Made by a program: the position numbers and the translations under genes. A stretch of DNA of 64,000 nt from Prorocentrum cordatum (taxonomy: Eukaryota; Sar; Dinophyceae; Prorocentrales; Prorocentraceae), in assembly GCA_963575745.1 (NCBI GenBank), contig CAUYUJ010018333.1, forward strand, positions 27,910-91,909, written 5' to 3'. The notes under the pieces are model-generated. The model had not been told where the DNA came from. It saw only the letters and a list, made by a program, of their open reading frames with translations, and did not search any database. Every line of letters starts with the position of its first letter. The stretch's first letter is position 1. Of this stretch, positions 1 to 10,953 are shown in pieces.

Positions 1-2660
1 TTGGGATGCGCAGAGAGTGGTCCCTCAGCGCGGCCTCTATCCGTGACACGCTCGCAGGGCGTGGCAGGAGTGGCACTTTCTCGACACCACAGGGGGTGCG
101 CAGAGGGTGGTCCCTCAGCGCGGCCTCTATCCGTGACACGCTCTCAGATCGTGGCAGGAGTGGCACTTTCTCGACACCACAGGGGGTGCGCAGAGGGTGG
201 TCCCTCAGCGCGGCCTCTATCCGTGACACGCTGGCAGGGCGTGGCAGGAGTGGCACTTTCTCGACACCACAGGGGGGGCGCAGAGGGTGGTCCCTCAGCG
301 CGGCCTCTATCCGTGACACGCTGGCAGGGCGTGGCTGGAGTGGCACTTTCTCGACACCACAGGGGGTGCGCAGAGGGTGGTGGTCCCTCAGCGCGGCCTT
401 TATCCGTGACACGCTGGCAGGGCGTGGCAGGAGTGGCACGCTCTGCACGCCACATGGGCGTGCTCAGAGGGTGGTCCCTCAGCGCGGCCTCTATCCGTGA
501 CACGCTCGCAGATCGTGGCAGGAGTGGCACTTTCTCGACACCACAGGTGGTGCGCAGAGGGTGGTCCCTCAGCGCGGCCTCTATCCGTGACACGCTGGCA
601 GGGCGTGGCAGGAGTGGCACTTTCTCGACACCAAAAGGGGGGGCGCAGAGGGTGGTCCCTCAGCGCGGCCTCTATCCGTGGCACGCTCTCAGGGCGTGGC
701 AGGAGTGGCACTTTCTCGACACCACAGGTGGTGCGCAGAGGGTGGTCCCTCAGCGCGGCCTCTATCCGTGACACGCTCTCAGATCGTGGCAGGAGTGGCA
801 CTTTCTCGACACCACAGGGGGTGCGCAGAGGGTGGTCCCTCAGCGCGGCCTCTATCCGTGGCACGCTCGCAGATCGTGGCAGGAGTGGCACTTTCTCGAC
901 ACCACAGGGGGTGCGCAGAGGGTGTGTCCCTCAGCGCGGCCTCTATCCGTGACACGCTCGCAGATCGTGGCAGGAGTGGCACTTTCTCGACACCACAGGG
1001 GGTGCGCAGCGGGTGGTCCCTCAGCGCGGCCTCTATCCGTGACACGCGGCAGGGCGTGGCAGGAGTGGCACTTTCTCGACACCACAGGGGGTGCGCAGAG
1101 GGTGGTCCCTCAGCGCGGCCTCTATCCGTCCGTGTGGTCCCTCAGCGCGGCCTCTATCCGTGACACGCTGGCAGGGCGTGGCTGGAGTGGCACTTTCTCG
1201 ACACCACAGGGGGTGCGCAGAGGGTGGTGGTCCCTCAGCGCGGCCTCTATCCGTGACACGCTGGCAGGGCGTGGCTGGAGTGGCATTTTCTCGTCATCAG
1301 TGGGGGTGCGCAGAGAGTGGTCCCTCAGCGCGGCCTCTATCCGTGACACGCTGGCAGGGCGTGGCAGGAGTGGCACTTTCTCGACACCGCAGGGGGTGCG
1401 CAGAGGGTGGTCCCTCAGCGCGGCCTCTATCCGTGACACGCTGGCAGGGCGTGGCAGGAGTGGCGTTTTCTCGACACCACAGGGGGTGCGCAGAGGGTGG
1501 TGGTCCCTCAGCGCGGCCTTTCTCCGTGACACGCTCGCAGATCGTGGCTGGAGTGGCACTTTCTCGACACCACAGGGGGTGCGCAGAGGGTGGTCCCTCA
1601 GCGCGGCCTCTATCCGTGACACGCCCGCAGATCGTGGCAGGCGTGGCACTTTCTCGACTTGGTGGTCCCTCAGATCCGTGACACGCTGGCAGGGCGTGGC
1701 AGAGGGTGGTCCCTCAGCGCGGCCTCTATCCGTGACACGCCCGCAGATCCGTGACACGCAGATCGTGGCAGGAGTGGCACTTTCTCGACACCACAGGGGG
1801 TGCGCAGAGGGTGGTGGTCCCTCAGCGCGGCCTCTATCCGTGACACGCTGGCAGGGCGTGGCAGGAGTGGCATTTTCTCGACACCAGGGGGTGCGCAGAG
1901 GGTGGTCCCTCAGCGCGGCCTCTATCCGTGACCGCTGGCAGGGCGTGGCAGGAGTTGCACTTTCTCGACGCCACAGGGGGTGCGCAGAGGGTGGTCCCTC
2001 AGCGCGGCCTCTATCCGTGGCACGCTCGCAGATGGTGGCAGGAGTGGCACTTTCTCGACACCACAGGGGGTGCGCAGAGGGTGGTGGTCCCTCAGCGCGG
2101 CCTCTATCCGTGGCACGCTCGCAGATCGTGGCAGGAGTGGCACTTTCTCGACACCACAGGGGGTGCGCAGAGGGTGGTGGTCCCTCAGCGCGGCCTCTAT
2201 CCGTGACACGCTCGCAGATCGTGGCAGGAGTGGCACTTTCTCGACATCCACAGGGGGTGCGCAGAGGGTGGTCCCTCAGCGCGGCCTCTATCCGTGACAC
2301 GCTCGCAGATCGTGGCAGGAGTGGCACTTTCTCGACACCACAGGAGGTGCGAAGAGGGTGGTCCCTCAGCGCGGCCGCTATGCACGACGGTCGTCCAGGG
2401 CATAGCAGGCGTGGCACTTTCTCGACGTCATGGGGGGTGCGCAGGGGGTGGTCCCTCACCGCGGCCGCTATGCACGACGGTCGTCCAGGGCATAGCAGGC
2501 GCGGCATTTTCTCGACACCATAGAGGCTGCGCAGGGGGTGGTCCCTCACCGCGGCCGCTATGCGCGACGGTCGTCCAGGGCATAGCAGGCGTGGCACTTT
2601 CTCGACACCATAGAGGGTGCGCAGGGGGTGGTCCCTCACCGCGGCCGCTGGCTGGCTCGA
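1..2660. repeat. 90-bp tandem satellite, about 29 units
   Basis: A unit of 90 bp (sometimes 93 through an extra TGG) repeats from the left edge, with landmarks TGGTCCCTCAGCGCGGCC and GGCACTTTCTCGACACCACA. The last three to four units (2370-2655) switch to a diverged variant containing GCGGCCGCTATGCACGACGG. Because 90 is a multiple of three and the unit has no stop in several frames, long frames of 500 or more codons arise on both strands. Units contain indels that are not multiples of three, so one 30-residue peptide repeat is not kept in a single frame along the array. That argues for non-coding satellite DNA. The array is cut by the window edge. Confidence 0.93.
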
Positions 2661-2787
2661 ATCTGTCCTCGACGGAGGATAGAAGGGTAGGAAGAGGGAG
2701 GAGGTTCAAGCAATATGGCGTCGGATGACACATAGGGGAACATTCGCGACAAGGGCTGAGAACGCAGATTTGCACATATATTATAAA
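2661..2787. other. Short unique spacer
   Basis: Lower-GC spacer between the satellite and the first inverted-repeat element. No gene or repeat recognised. Confidence 0.5.
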
Positions 2788-2977
2788 CTTACTCCAGATT
2801 TCGTAATAAAGGGAGGGGGGTCTCATTTCGGGGGGGGGTCTCTTCCAGACTATCTTGGAGGGCCTGGGGTGGTCTGGGGACGATGTTTTGGAGGGTTCTC
2901 CCACGGGGGGCGGGTCTGAAATGGCTTGTCTTGGAGGGTCCAGACCCCCTCCCTTTTATTACGAAATCTGGAGTAAG
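2788..2977. mobile_element. TIR element family M1, copy 1
   Basis: A 190-bp element with nearly perfect inverted ends of about 36 bp. The left end begins CTTACTCCAGATTTCGTAAT and the right end is its reverse complement, with one or two changes inside a G-run. The interior is G-rich and has no coding capacity, as in a MITE. No clear target duplication is visible. A second, diverged copy lies at 58006-58191. Confidence 0.85.
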
Positions 2978-3682
2978 CAAACACACAATATTTAAATTAA
3001 GTATGTGGGGTTCCTCGGTAGCGTAATTGTTTGGGGGGGGCGGGCATTCCAGCGAGGACGAGGAGGAGGGTTGAGGATCGAGGCGCGTGAGTGTTCTCTG
3101 TTGTCTGTTGGCTTCTGGAAGCCGAGTACCTCCAGGTACTTCCGCAAACATCATCGGAGCAATGGGAGACTGGAGGTGGGCGATGACGGGTTCGCTACAT
3201 TTGTCTAGTTGATGTTTTGTTTGTATTTTCTGTAGCGTGCACAGTCAGGACACTGACAGAAGGACCCCTTTTGGCCTCGTGCGGGGCTCGAGTTTCCGGG
3301 CCGTTGGGGTCGTGGTCGAAGTTTGGGTTGTGGCCGAGGCTCGTGGGGGCCAGAAAAGCCGTTCAGTTCCATATTCGGCGTCCCACGGATCTGCTCGACT
3401 CTGGGAAGGCCCTGCTTCGACTCTGACTAGATGATCTGCTCCGGCTCGACTCCACTTCGAAGGACGTTCGACGCCGCATCCGCGTGGAGCGAGTGACTCC
3501 GGGAAGATCCCCAGAACGAGCACCTCGGAGGTCCTCGGAGGGCCTCGGAGGCCTCTGGAGGTCCAGGATGCCCTCCTCACCGTCGCCGGAGACTTCTTTC
3601 CTCGATCCTCCAGCGGAGGACGGGGATGGTAGCATCCGCGCTGACCTCGTCCGCCGCGCATCGCCGCTCCGGCTTGCCGCTC
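2978..3682. other. Upstream region of the GDPH gene, nothing recognised
   Basis: About 700 bp with mixed composition. Short open frames here have no recognisable protein features. If the gene downstream is a retrocopy, this is simply the landing site; otherwise it would hold its promoter. No promoter motif is identifiable. Confidence 0.4.
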
Positions 3683-3704
3683 CCTGCTGCCATTTTGGCT
3701 CAAG
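3683..3704 (+). other. Relict dinoflagellate spliced-leader sequence
   Basis: Positions 3689-3704 read GCCATTTTGGCTCAAG, the last 16 nt of the 22-nt dinoflagellate spliced leader, with the more 5' bases decayed. The leader is normally added to mRNA by trans-splicing and is not encoded next to genes. A genomic copy directly upstream of a reading frame is the known signature of an mRNA that was reverse-transcribed and reinserted. It sits 111 bp before the ATG chosen for the next gene, the right spacing for a 5' UTR. Confidence 0.82.
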
Positions 3705-3815
3705 GCGCCCTCAATCGAGGCCTCTGATTTCTTGCCACTTGCGCCGTCCGACGGCTCACCCAACCTCAACAACTCTTCTCTTGCACGAACTCTCGTTTGG
3801 CGGTCGCGCGGACCC

Positions 3816-5087
3816 ATGTATCGCGCCAGCCAGCTTCAGAATGTGTGGCTCCTGCTCATCCCAGGCATCCCCAGCGCGGGGGCAATTCAGACCGGGCTCC
3901 AGGGTGCCGACGGTGGGAAGCAGGCGTCTGTGGACAACAGCAGTTTCTCGACCCCAAGTGCGATTTCCAGGACGTGGTTCACCTATTCGCAGATAAGTGT
4001 GAAGTCTCAATCGGGTTACTGCCTCGACGGCGATGGTGGCTGGCCGTACAGTGGGATGGATTTGCACAATTGGTATTGTCCTCATACAAATGACAGGTGG
4101 ACACTGCGGAGCGATGATTTACTCGAAGATCTCAATAGCGGCTATTGCCTGAACAATGAAGGAGAAGGGCAGGTAGCCCTCATCCGCCCGTGCGCTTCAT
4201 CCAGCGCTTGGTGCACAGTGCCAATCGCATCCGATCCGTCGTGGTTCCTTCTGCAAGTCAAGGGCACTAACCTGTGCCTGCAGACGGGCAGTCACGTAAA
4301 TTTCTGGTACAGGGTGGAGGTTTGCGATGACAGTAGTAACTTTTTCAAGTTCCAGAAATATGGCGGTGGATCGCAGGCATCCTGTAGCGCTCCGACGCCT
4401 TCGCCGACGCCCAGCCCGACCTCCAGTCCGACATCCAGTCCGACCTCCAGTCCGACCTCCAGTCCGACCTCCAGTCCGACCTCGTCCCCGACGCTCAACC
4501 CGACGCCTTCGCCGACTGAGGCGCCAACGCCGGCGCCAACGTCGGCGGCGACTCCGCCGACCTCGGCGACGGCCACTGGCGATCCGCACCTGCAAAACAT
4601 CCACGGTGAACGGTTCGACCTGATGACGCCGGGTAAGGTTACATTGGTCAACATCCCACGTGGTAGGCGCGTGGAGGACGCGCTGCTTGCGGTAGAAGCA
4701 GACGTGCGTCGCCATGGTGGATCTTGTGCCGACACGTATTTCCAGGAAGTGAACATCACAGGGGTATGGGCGGACAAGTTGAAGGCCGGGGGTTTCACCT
4801 TCAACGCCGAAGGCGTTCAGAGCCACGAGGTGCCGAAATGGACAAATTTCGGGCCGCTGGAGGTCAAAGTCGTCCTCGGGCGCACGGAGACGGGGATTCA
4901 GTACTTGAACGTCTTCGTCAAACACCTTGGGCATGCCGGCTTTGCCGTCGGAGGGCTACTGGGAGAAGATGACCATACAGATGCAGCGAGGATCCCAGCG
5001 GAATGCCGCACCACGATTTCGCTGCTTAAGCCGTCCGGGACCAGCGTGCAGGTTGACGAGCCGGTCTCGGTCGCGATCGCCAGCTGA
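3816..5087 (+). CDS. Secreted beta-trefoil lectin-like / GDPH-domain protein
   Basis: Open frame of 423 codons. I chose the ATG at 3816 because it is the first ATG of the frame after the relict leader and opens a plausible signal peptide (hydrophobic VWLLLIPGIP, about residues 10-19). The frame also extends upstream without an ATG. Residues ~58-185 show three Cys-Leu...Trp/Phe subrepeats, as in ricin-B-type beta-trefoil carbohydrate-binding folds; no toxin catalytic domain is present. Residues ~191-252 are a Pro/Thr/Ser linker built on a PTSS repeat. Residues ~253-395 begin GDPHLQNIHGERFD and include ADTYFQEVNITG and GGLLGEDDH, a GDPH module with von Willebrand D-like flavour that is common in dinoflagellate surface proteins. 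The role is inferred: extracellular or surface glycan binding. The frame is intact and intronless, and with the relict leader this suggests a retroposed but possibly expressed copy. Confidence 0.85.
   Translation: MYRASQLQNVWLLLIPGIPSAGAIQTGLQGADGGKQASVDNSSFSTPSAISRTWFTYSQISVKSQSGYCLDGDGGWPYSGMDLHNWYCPHTNDRWTLRSDDLLEDLNSGYCLNNEGEGQVALIRPCASSSAWCTVPIASDPSWFLLQVKGTNLCLQTGSHVNFWYRVEVCDDSSNFFKFQKYGGGSQASCSAPTPSPTPSPTSSPTSSPTSSPTSSPTSSPTSSPTLNPTPSPTEAPTPAPTSAATPPTSATATGDPHLQNIHGERFDLMTPGKVTLVNIPRGRRVEDALLAVEADVRRHGGSCADTYFQEVNITGVWADKLKAGGFTFNAEGVQSHEVPKWTNFGPLEVKVVLGRTETGIQYLNVFVKHLGHAGFAVGGLLGEDDHTDAARIPAECRTTISLLKPSGTSVQVDEPVSVAIAS
4413..4485 (+). repeat. 12-bp in-frame minisatellite in the linker
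   Basis: Six tandem copies of a CCGACCTCCAGT-type unit encode Pro-Thr-Ser-Ser. The period is a multiple of three, so copy-number change would lengthen or shorten the linker without a frameshift. Confidence 0.85.
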
Positions 5088-5789
5088 GCCGACCTCCCGT
5101 CTTCCATTCTTTCCCCTTCCCTCCTCCCTTTCGTCGTCAGCACCACTCCCGCTGCTCGTATTTTTGCCCTGACCTCGCCCCCCCTTCTCGTGATATCCTC
5201 ACGCCGGGGGCGCGGCCGTTTCTTCCTTCTGACTCTTTTGACGTGGAGGAAGCTGGGGCGGAGGCCTTCCTCGAGGGCTCGGGCGGCCACTAGGCCCCCG
5301 GGCCAGCTCTGCCCCGCAGCGCTGCCAGGTCCAGCGGCGCGCACTTCTGAGAAGGCCCGCAGCCTTCGGCCCACAGTGGCCCCTTTGTCCCGTGATCGTC
5401 AGAAAAAAACGGCTCGAGGTGGGGGCCCTGCCTCTCCGACGTGGGCCTGCTGCGTGACCCTCGGCAGACGACCTGTCCTGTGTTCCTCAGAGAACGACTC
5501 GAGGTGGGAACCCTGCCTCTCCGACGTCGGATCCTTGTGTCGCGCCGGCGGCCGGCCGCGGCTTCGACCCCTGCCCCGGGGGAGAAGCTCCCTCCCGAGT
5601 TCTACGGCTGTCCCTTGTGGCCCCGGGGCCGGGGGGCGGCCTCCAGGCGTGCCGAGAGCGACGCGCAAACGGCCGTCCCGAGGTTTTTGTTGTGGTTGCC
5701 TCTCGGCCACGCGCAGGGGGGGGGGGTGTACTGTCGGGGCCCTGAGGAAGGAACCCTTCTCGTTGGCCACTTTTCAGCGAGCGAAGAAG
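5088..5789. other. Intergenic, GC-rich, no gene recognised
   Basis: Follows the TGA at 5085-5087. It carries low-complexity C/T-rich sequence first (5100-5180), then GC-rich DNA. A stretch near 5731-5770 (CCTGAGGAAGGAACCCTT) recurs near 30520-30560, so at least part is repetitive. Open frames look incidental. Confidence 0.5.
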
Positions 5790-5938
5790 GGTATCAAATA
5801 TTTTGTTTCGCCGTCGGGGGCGCCTGTCCCAGGGCGGCCGGGAAGTTTATACCCTTACGGTGGCACCGTAGGGGTATAAACTTTCCAGCCGCCCTGGGAC
5901 AGGCGCCCCCGACGGCGGACTCAAAATATGTCATACCG
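5790..5938. mobile_element. Foldback element FB1, copy 1
   Basis: An almost continuous palindrome. Arms 5811-5862 and 5864-5915 match with few mismatches, and weaker pairing extends to 5790 and 5938. The centre is TTACGGTGGCACCGTA. The left arm starts CCGTCGGGGGCGCCTGTCCC. A diverged relative lies at 36969-37068, so this is a dispersed family and not a unique hairpin. Confidence 0.85.
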
Positions 5939-6779
5939 TTCTTTGCCCGTCAAAGATTGGGCACTTCACAACCAGCACGGGGTTCTTCAGATGGGCGCTT
6001 TGCAACCAGGAAGGCCACTTTTACAACCAGGCGAGTAAACGCACACGAGCGGCACATGTTCTCCAATTTCCGAAATCTCCGTGGACGCAAGTAAAGGAGA
6101 CACTTCACTCTCTGAAGCGCGTTGGTTGTAAAGTGACCCATCTGAAGCGAGAATTTGCGAAGTGGCGGGCTCCTAATGGGATCCAGCGAGAGTCCGATGC
6201 GAATCCCATTGGCACCCTTCCCACTGGGATCCTGTTGGCACCAGCTGAACCCCGTTCACGGGTATCCAAAGAGATTTCTCGATATGGGGCCTACGTGTGT
6301 CCAGTGAGAATCCGATGGGGATGCTTCCTATAGAAACCCGTCGGGGCCCTTTCTAATGGAAACCGATTGGAAACTCCGAGGGCTTACAATCGAGAGGCCT
6401 TCCCATTGGAATGCTGCGGGAAGCGCGCTGGGGGTACTACGTGGAAAGCGGGTGGGTATTCTTGTGTGTTCTCATTCGAAAACAATAAGATACGTCCTGG
6501 GATCCCGTCAGAACCATATTGGCGAATACGAAGGATATCGCATTGGAATACAATCCGGATCCATCCATCTCGACCCATACGGGCATACTGCTGGGATCCC
6601 ACCAGGAACCAAGTGTTATTCAACAAAAGCGTGTCCTCTTTCACTCATGTTGTGCTCCGACCGGCGTCCTATTGTTATTCTTGTGGTATCCAAGAGGAAC
6701 TATTGGAACCCATTTGAGATCTAATTATCCCAGTGCGACCCTACCTAGGAGTTGGAGCATTTCGGAAAGCAACATCCAC
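5939..6779. other. Degenerate repeat-like spacer
   Basis: No gene recognised. Between 6130 and 6720 variants of CCCATTGGGATCC and AATCCGATG recur irregularly, suggesting a decayed minisatellite. Confidence 0.4.
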
Positions 6780-7085
6780 ACCGACTGCTTCATTTACATC
6801 TACACCAGCATCTACATCTACATCAACCTTCACTGCGACACTCACACCTACGTCTACATATACACCTACACATTCACCTACATATACATCTACACCTACA
6901 TCCACATATACACCTACACCTACATCTACATCTACATCTACACTTTCGCATTGGTGTTGTTTTTGCATTGCCTTTGCTTTTGCTCGTGCCTTTGCTTTTG
7001 CGTTTGCCTTTGCTTTTGTTTTTGCTTTCGATGATGATTTTGTGCGTTGCGTTTGTTTTGTTGTTGCTTGATTTTGGTTTTGCTT
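6780..7085. repeat. ACATCT / ACACCT hexanucleotide tract, then TTTGC tract
   Basis: 6780-6950 is a tract of ACATCTACACCTAC-like hexamers. 6955-7085 is T-rich, with repeated TTTGC. Both are simple-sequence DNA. Confidence 0.85.
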
Positions 7086-7099
7086 TGCCTGCGCACAGA

Positions 7100-7710
7100 C
7101 ACACAGCTATGCTATGCTATGCTATGCTGAGCTATGCTGAGCTATGCTATGCTTGGCTGTGCTGTGCTGTGCTGTGCTAATGCTGCGCTGCGCTAGGCTA
7201 AGTTAAGGTAGGCTAAGCTATGCTAAGCTTAGCTAAGCGAATCTAGGCTAGGCCAAGCTCAGCTATGCTAAAGTAAGGTAAGCTGTGCTAAACTACGCTA
7301 AGCTAAGACAAGCTAAGCTAAGCTAAGCTAAGATGAGATAAGCTAAGCTAAGCTCTGCTATGCTAAGCTATGCTATGATATACGATGCTATGCTTTGCTG
7401 CTATGCTCTGCTATGCTGTGATATGCTGCGCTGTGTTGTGCTGCTTTGTGCTGCGCTATGTTATGCTATGCTATGCTATGCTATGCTATGATGCGCGATG
7501 CTGTGCTATGCTGGGCTATGTTATGATATGCTGTGCTGCGCTATGTTTTGCTATGCTACGCTATGCGGTGCCCTGCTATGATAGAGCTCAGCGAAGCTAT
7601 GATGAAGGCCAGCTAAGCTAAGATACCCGAGCTAAGAGAAGCTAAGCTAAGCTAGGATGAGATAAGCTAAACTAAGATGACATCAGCAACGGTAAGCTAA
7701 GGGGACGTAG
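7100..7710. repeat. GCTAT / GCTAA pentanucleotide satellite
   Basis: About 600 bp of 5-bp units (GCTAT, GCTAA, GCTGT) with many point variants. Frames read through it only because TAG and TGA are spaced irregularly. Confidence 0.9.
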
Positions 7711-7860
7711 CTGGAGGAACCGCGGGGCGGATGCCGGGGGACTCGCCCGGGGCGAGTTACACTGTCCCGCCTTTTAAGAAATATGATAAGAACCCTTTAG
7801 GCAGAGCCTAGGCAGGGAATAGAGATATATTATCTTGCTACAAGTTGGTGAGGCCTGGGC

Positions 7861-8136
7861 AGCTTAAGTTGTTCTTTACATCCATGCCCTAAACCTACAT
7901 CGTATTTTGGAGCCTCGTAACCTCTTCCTGAAAATCCTGACTCTTGTAACCGGATGTTTTCGGATACGCAGAAGCATTCGCACCCGGGATAGCGGAAATG
8001 TTGCCACACAACCACTGGCAATTTTCTAGCCAACGCATGTGGATTTCAAATCGTTTGTCAGCGTGCCTCATCGTTTGACATCTGCACAACCAAACACATT
8101 ATGTTTTCATAATTGCGAAAGCATGACGCAGGATGG
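7861..8136. repeat. ~162-bp satellite, left part (about 1.7 units)
   Basis: Landmarks ATGTTTTCG (7954 and 8101), GAAGCATTCG and GCATGTGGATTTCAAAT match the units at 22953-23640. The array is interrupted at about 8136/8137 by the retroelement. Confidence 0.75.
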
Positions 8137-8371
8137 TGACTCTAAAGCGAGCTGGGTTACAGACGAGAGATAACGAGCGTGTGTCCGCGGGCGTTTGGGC
8201 TCAAGCAGCCGGCCGCCCAGATCTGACTTCACCGCAGCGCGAGGTGTACCATTGGCCATCGAGATCAACACATCCTTTGCTGGGACTGTCATTACTACGG
8301 TACAACAGAGCTGGAGCTGGGCTTCGCCTGAGGCGAAGCTTCTGGTCGGGCCTACCGGCCCCCTTCAAACT
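8137..8371 (+). repeat. 5' LTR
   Basis: Matches 22686-22952: shared blocks GTGTGTCCGCGG, GGCCGCCCAGATCTGAC, CAGCGCGAGGTGTACCATT and CTGGTCGGGCCTAC. It contains a hairpin (8323-8341, GCTTCGCC/GGCGAAGC) whose partner in the 3' LTR has decayed. The exact first base is uncertain by a few positions. Confidence 0.85.
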
Positions 8372-8383
8372 TGGTAGCGGAGC
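8372..8383 (+). other. Primer-binding site, initiator Met tRNA type
   Basis: TGGTAGCGGAGC lies just after the 5' LTR. The classic copia primer site complementary to initiator tRNA-Met is TGGTATCAGAGC, so 10 of 12 positions match. This fixes the LTR end and the + orientation. Confidence 0.78.
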
Positions 8384-8962
8384 TGGCCTATGGTGGTCAG
8401 CTCTTGCTCTACTCCTCACCATCCATGGCACTATCCGGTGGACTACTGATGTGGTGGATCATCAGGGTGCAGTGCGTTTGCGCGGAGGAATGTACGCACT
8501 ACGCAATCCAGCAAGGATGCTTGCAGTGATGCCTTTGCCTACGCAGAGGCCCATTGCTCGAGCCCTACATCCCTGCGCTACTACACTCCTGACGTCCACC
8601 CACCTACTCCACCTACTGAAATTGGAAATTTGTCGAATACATAATGTTGGAAACCATGGAATGCGACATTGTGCCGCGTCCACCCCCACGCAGGCTTACG
8701 ACCACACACCACAAACCCCAACCAGACACATCCGACGACGACCTACGAGGCCACTGGATGGGTATAGTTTTCATTGGGCTCATAGGGGTTGCTATCCGGT
8801 GTGCGGTGGGACACATGCGTGGCGGAGACGACGCAAAAGTAGCCGGCCCCCATTGGGACCCGGCCGGCCAAGTACTTTTTTTTTCAGCGAATTCGCTCGC
8901 GAGGTGTATGCCTGGATCAACGTGACCACAGGCACCATGGCGCCCTCCCACAGGCTGCAGCA
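8384..8962 (+). other. Retroelement leader / decayed start of gag
   Basis: No recognisable domain. Short open frames in several phases suggest a gag start broken by frameshifts. Confidence 0.4.
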
Positions 8963-10125
8963 TTGCAGCGTGGTTTGGGAGGCCTCTCGCGGACCATACC
9001 CATGCGAGTTCCCCCAGCAGTCATCCATTCCGGCGTTACCATACGTGGCCGCCATACCGATGGCGCCGCGTACATCATTTTCTTCTATAGTACGAAGTTC
9101 GAGAACCTAGAAGAGGAACGCCAACTTATCTCTGGCACTGCTCTCATGGATGTTCGAGACCACGCGGGAGAACGGGTCGACCAGATTTTGGCACGCTTCC
9201 AGATAGCCCGCTACGAGCCTGAAACAGTAGGCTTCAAAATCCCCAACTTCCAAATACTAGCAGTCATCTTATTCAGAGCCTCAGGAGTGGGGGCGTCGCG
9301 TGCACAAGAACTCCTACAGCCACTAAACCACCACATGCCGAGGGACCAGCAACAATTTGACGCTACTCGAACGTATGAGGTCACATGTCCACATCGCTGA
9401 GAGAGCCCCTGGCAATATTGGTGGTATCTTCAGTCAAGGTCGCTGCACCGAGACCTTTCACGCTGAGGCTAACGCAGGGCGAATTGCTACCACCGTCTGG
9501 AATGACGATCCGCAACCAGCGGAGGCCGCCACACGATTGATTCAAATGGTGGTTCGGCTTTGGGTTTGCAAGACTCCCGGGTCAGGTTTCGGGGGCCGCC
9601 AGATACGGCGGCCCCTACTCAAGCCATTACCCTACTGGGCTCGGCGGGGCAACCTGCCGAGTCCGACTTCGACTCTGGAACCGATGCTGACACGTCTTCG
9701 GACGATGAGGTCACCGCCCTAGACTACTCCGACATGCCCACGTACCTCGCGGAAGAACGACAGGAGCCATGGTTATTCTTATGATATCAGAAGCATTAAC
9801 GAAGGTGGAGACGGTTTATGAAGAAGCCAGGCCGCAAGGTACGACGCATTATCCGACGGGCAATCAGGGGGAAGGGTAAGGGTCGCAGCAAGGGCAACGG
9901 TAAAACGCGGCGATTGTATGGCAGAAACATGCCAGCATGTCTAGCACCCCTTACTGGTACGCAATATGAGAGACGTTCCTAGGCGCAAGCAGGGGCCGTA
10001 GGCTCACTTCAGGAAATGGTAAGGGGCGTCGGGGCAACCCGAAAGATGCTAACGGTGAAGCAACGGAGCGTGACATATGCCAAAGCACACTACATGTTCG
10101 CCGCGAGTGCCCTCAGGGCGATGGG
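8963..10125 (+). pseudogene. gag-like capsid region with broken zinc knuckle
   Basis: A first frame (8963-9400) contains RVDQILARFQIARYE and LLQPLNHHMPRDQQQF. It then shifts frame to AERAPGNIGGIF and again to an acidic stretch, DFDSGTDADTSSDDE (~9663-9707). A very basic Arg/Lys/Gly segment follows (~9820-9920), as expected before a nucleic-acid-binding tail. At 10069-10110 a CX2CX4HX4C zinc knuckle is visible but its first Cys codon is CGT (Arg), while the other three ligands remain (Cys 10078, His 10093, Cys 10108). At least two frameshifts and the stop at 9782-9784 make it non-functional. Assignment rests on position after the primer-binding site, composition and the knuckle. Confidence 0.7.
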
Positions 10126-10326
10126 GGAGGCAGATGTCCGTCGGTACATTTGGTTCAAACTCATTCGGACATGTAGTATGTCGACTGGAAGACACTTCTA
10201 GCCGACCCTGCCGACAGCTCAGTTGCAGTTGCTAACTTCATAGCTGCTAGATATCTGAGTGCCAGTCTGTCCTTCGAGAACGATGCCGATGAGCTGTTCG
10301 AGGAGATATTCACTGGCCACAGTGAG

Positions 10327-10953
10327 GTGGACCTGGCAGATTGGCTGGGTACACCCATCGCGAGGCAACCTGCCGATGTTGCAGTTGTCGAGAATGCCCA
10401 TATGCCCGCCGACGCAGATCACGAACTGGCGGGGGCGCCCGCGGATTCAGCTGCTATTATTCCTGCGACAGAAGAGGGCGCGCAATTGATGATCCATCCT
10501 CGGGTCATTCGTAGTCCGACAAACATGGAATTGAGTGGTGATGACCATTGGCGGGGGGGCCCGCGAGATGCGGGCGACCTGTCCGAGCGCGCCCAGTGCG
10601 AGTTTGGCCGCGACGAAGAGTTCCACGATGCATTCGCATCCTCGGATCGCTCCCAGGGCCGCCAGGAGAGATCGCTCCCAGGGCCGCCTGGGGACGTAAG
10701 CACAGCGCTGAAGACGATGACGGAGAATGGGAATATGATTCACGTCTGCTACGTCGCAGTCGGGTCTGCAGTGCTTCGCCCGAACGTGCGCGCGCGCTCC
10801 AGCGGCGCTCGCTCTAGCGGCCGCCAGCGCCCTCATATTCCTGATGCGAGGGCCCCAAAGACCCCTTCAAGGAAGGGTCGCACGCCCGATGGTCCTCCGC
10901 GAAGGGGGCGATTGCGGGGGCACCCGCGTCAGCGGGAACGACTTCGAGAATAA
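10327..10953 (+). pseudogene. Post-gag polyprotein segment, function unknown
   Basis: An open frame of 208 codons with two copies of the AGxPA hairpin motif (ARQPA at 10360, AGAPA at 10429), then an Arg-rich end. A 26-bp tandem duplication (GATCGCTCCCAGGGCCGCC, near 10646-10690) also forms a CCCAGG/CCTGGG hairpin. No known domain is recognised. Confidence 0.4.

Noticed and set aside
832-2523. A 563-codon open frame on the + strand and a 505-codon frame on the minus strand
   Set aside because: Both lie in the 90-bp satellite; the peptide unit changes frame along the array, and open frames follow from the period and composition.
3732-3815. A start of the GDPH gene at 3732
   Set aside because: The codon is TTG, not ATG; the ATG at 3816 opens a signal peptide and fits the distance to the relict leader.
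7100-7710. CRISPR-like or telomere-like short tandem array
   Set aside because: Five-base units without spacers and not a telomere repeat; simple satellite.
8323-8341. LTR hairpin GCTTCGCC/GGCGAAGC as a member of the AGxPA hairpin family
   Set aside because: Different sequence, longer stem and three-base loop; not in a coding frame.
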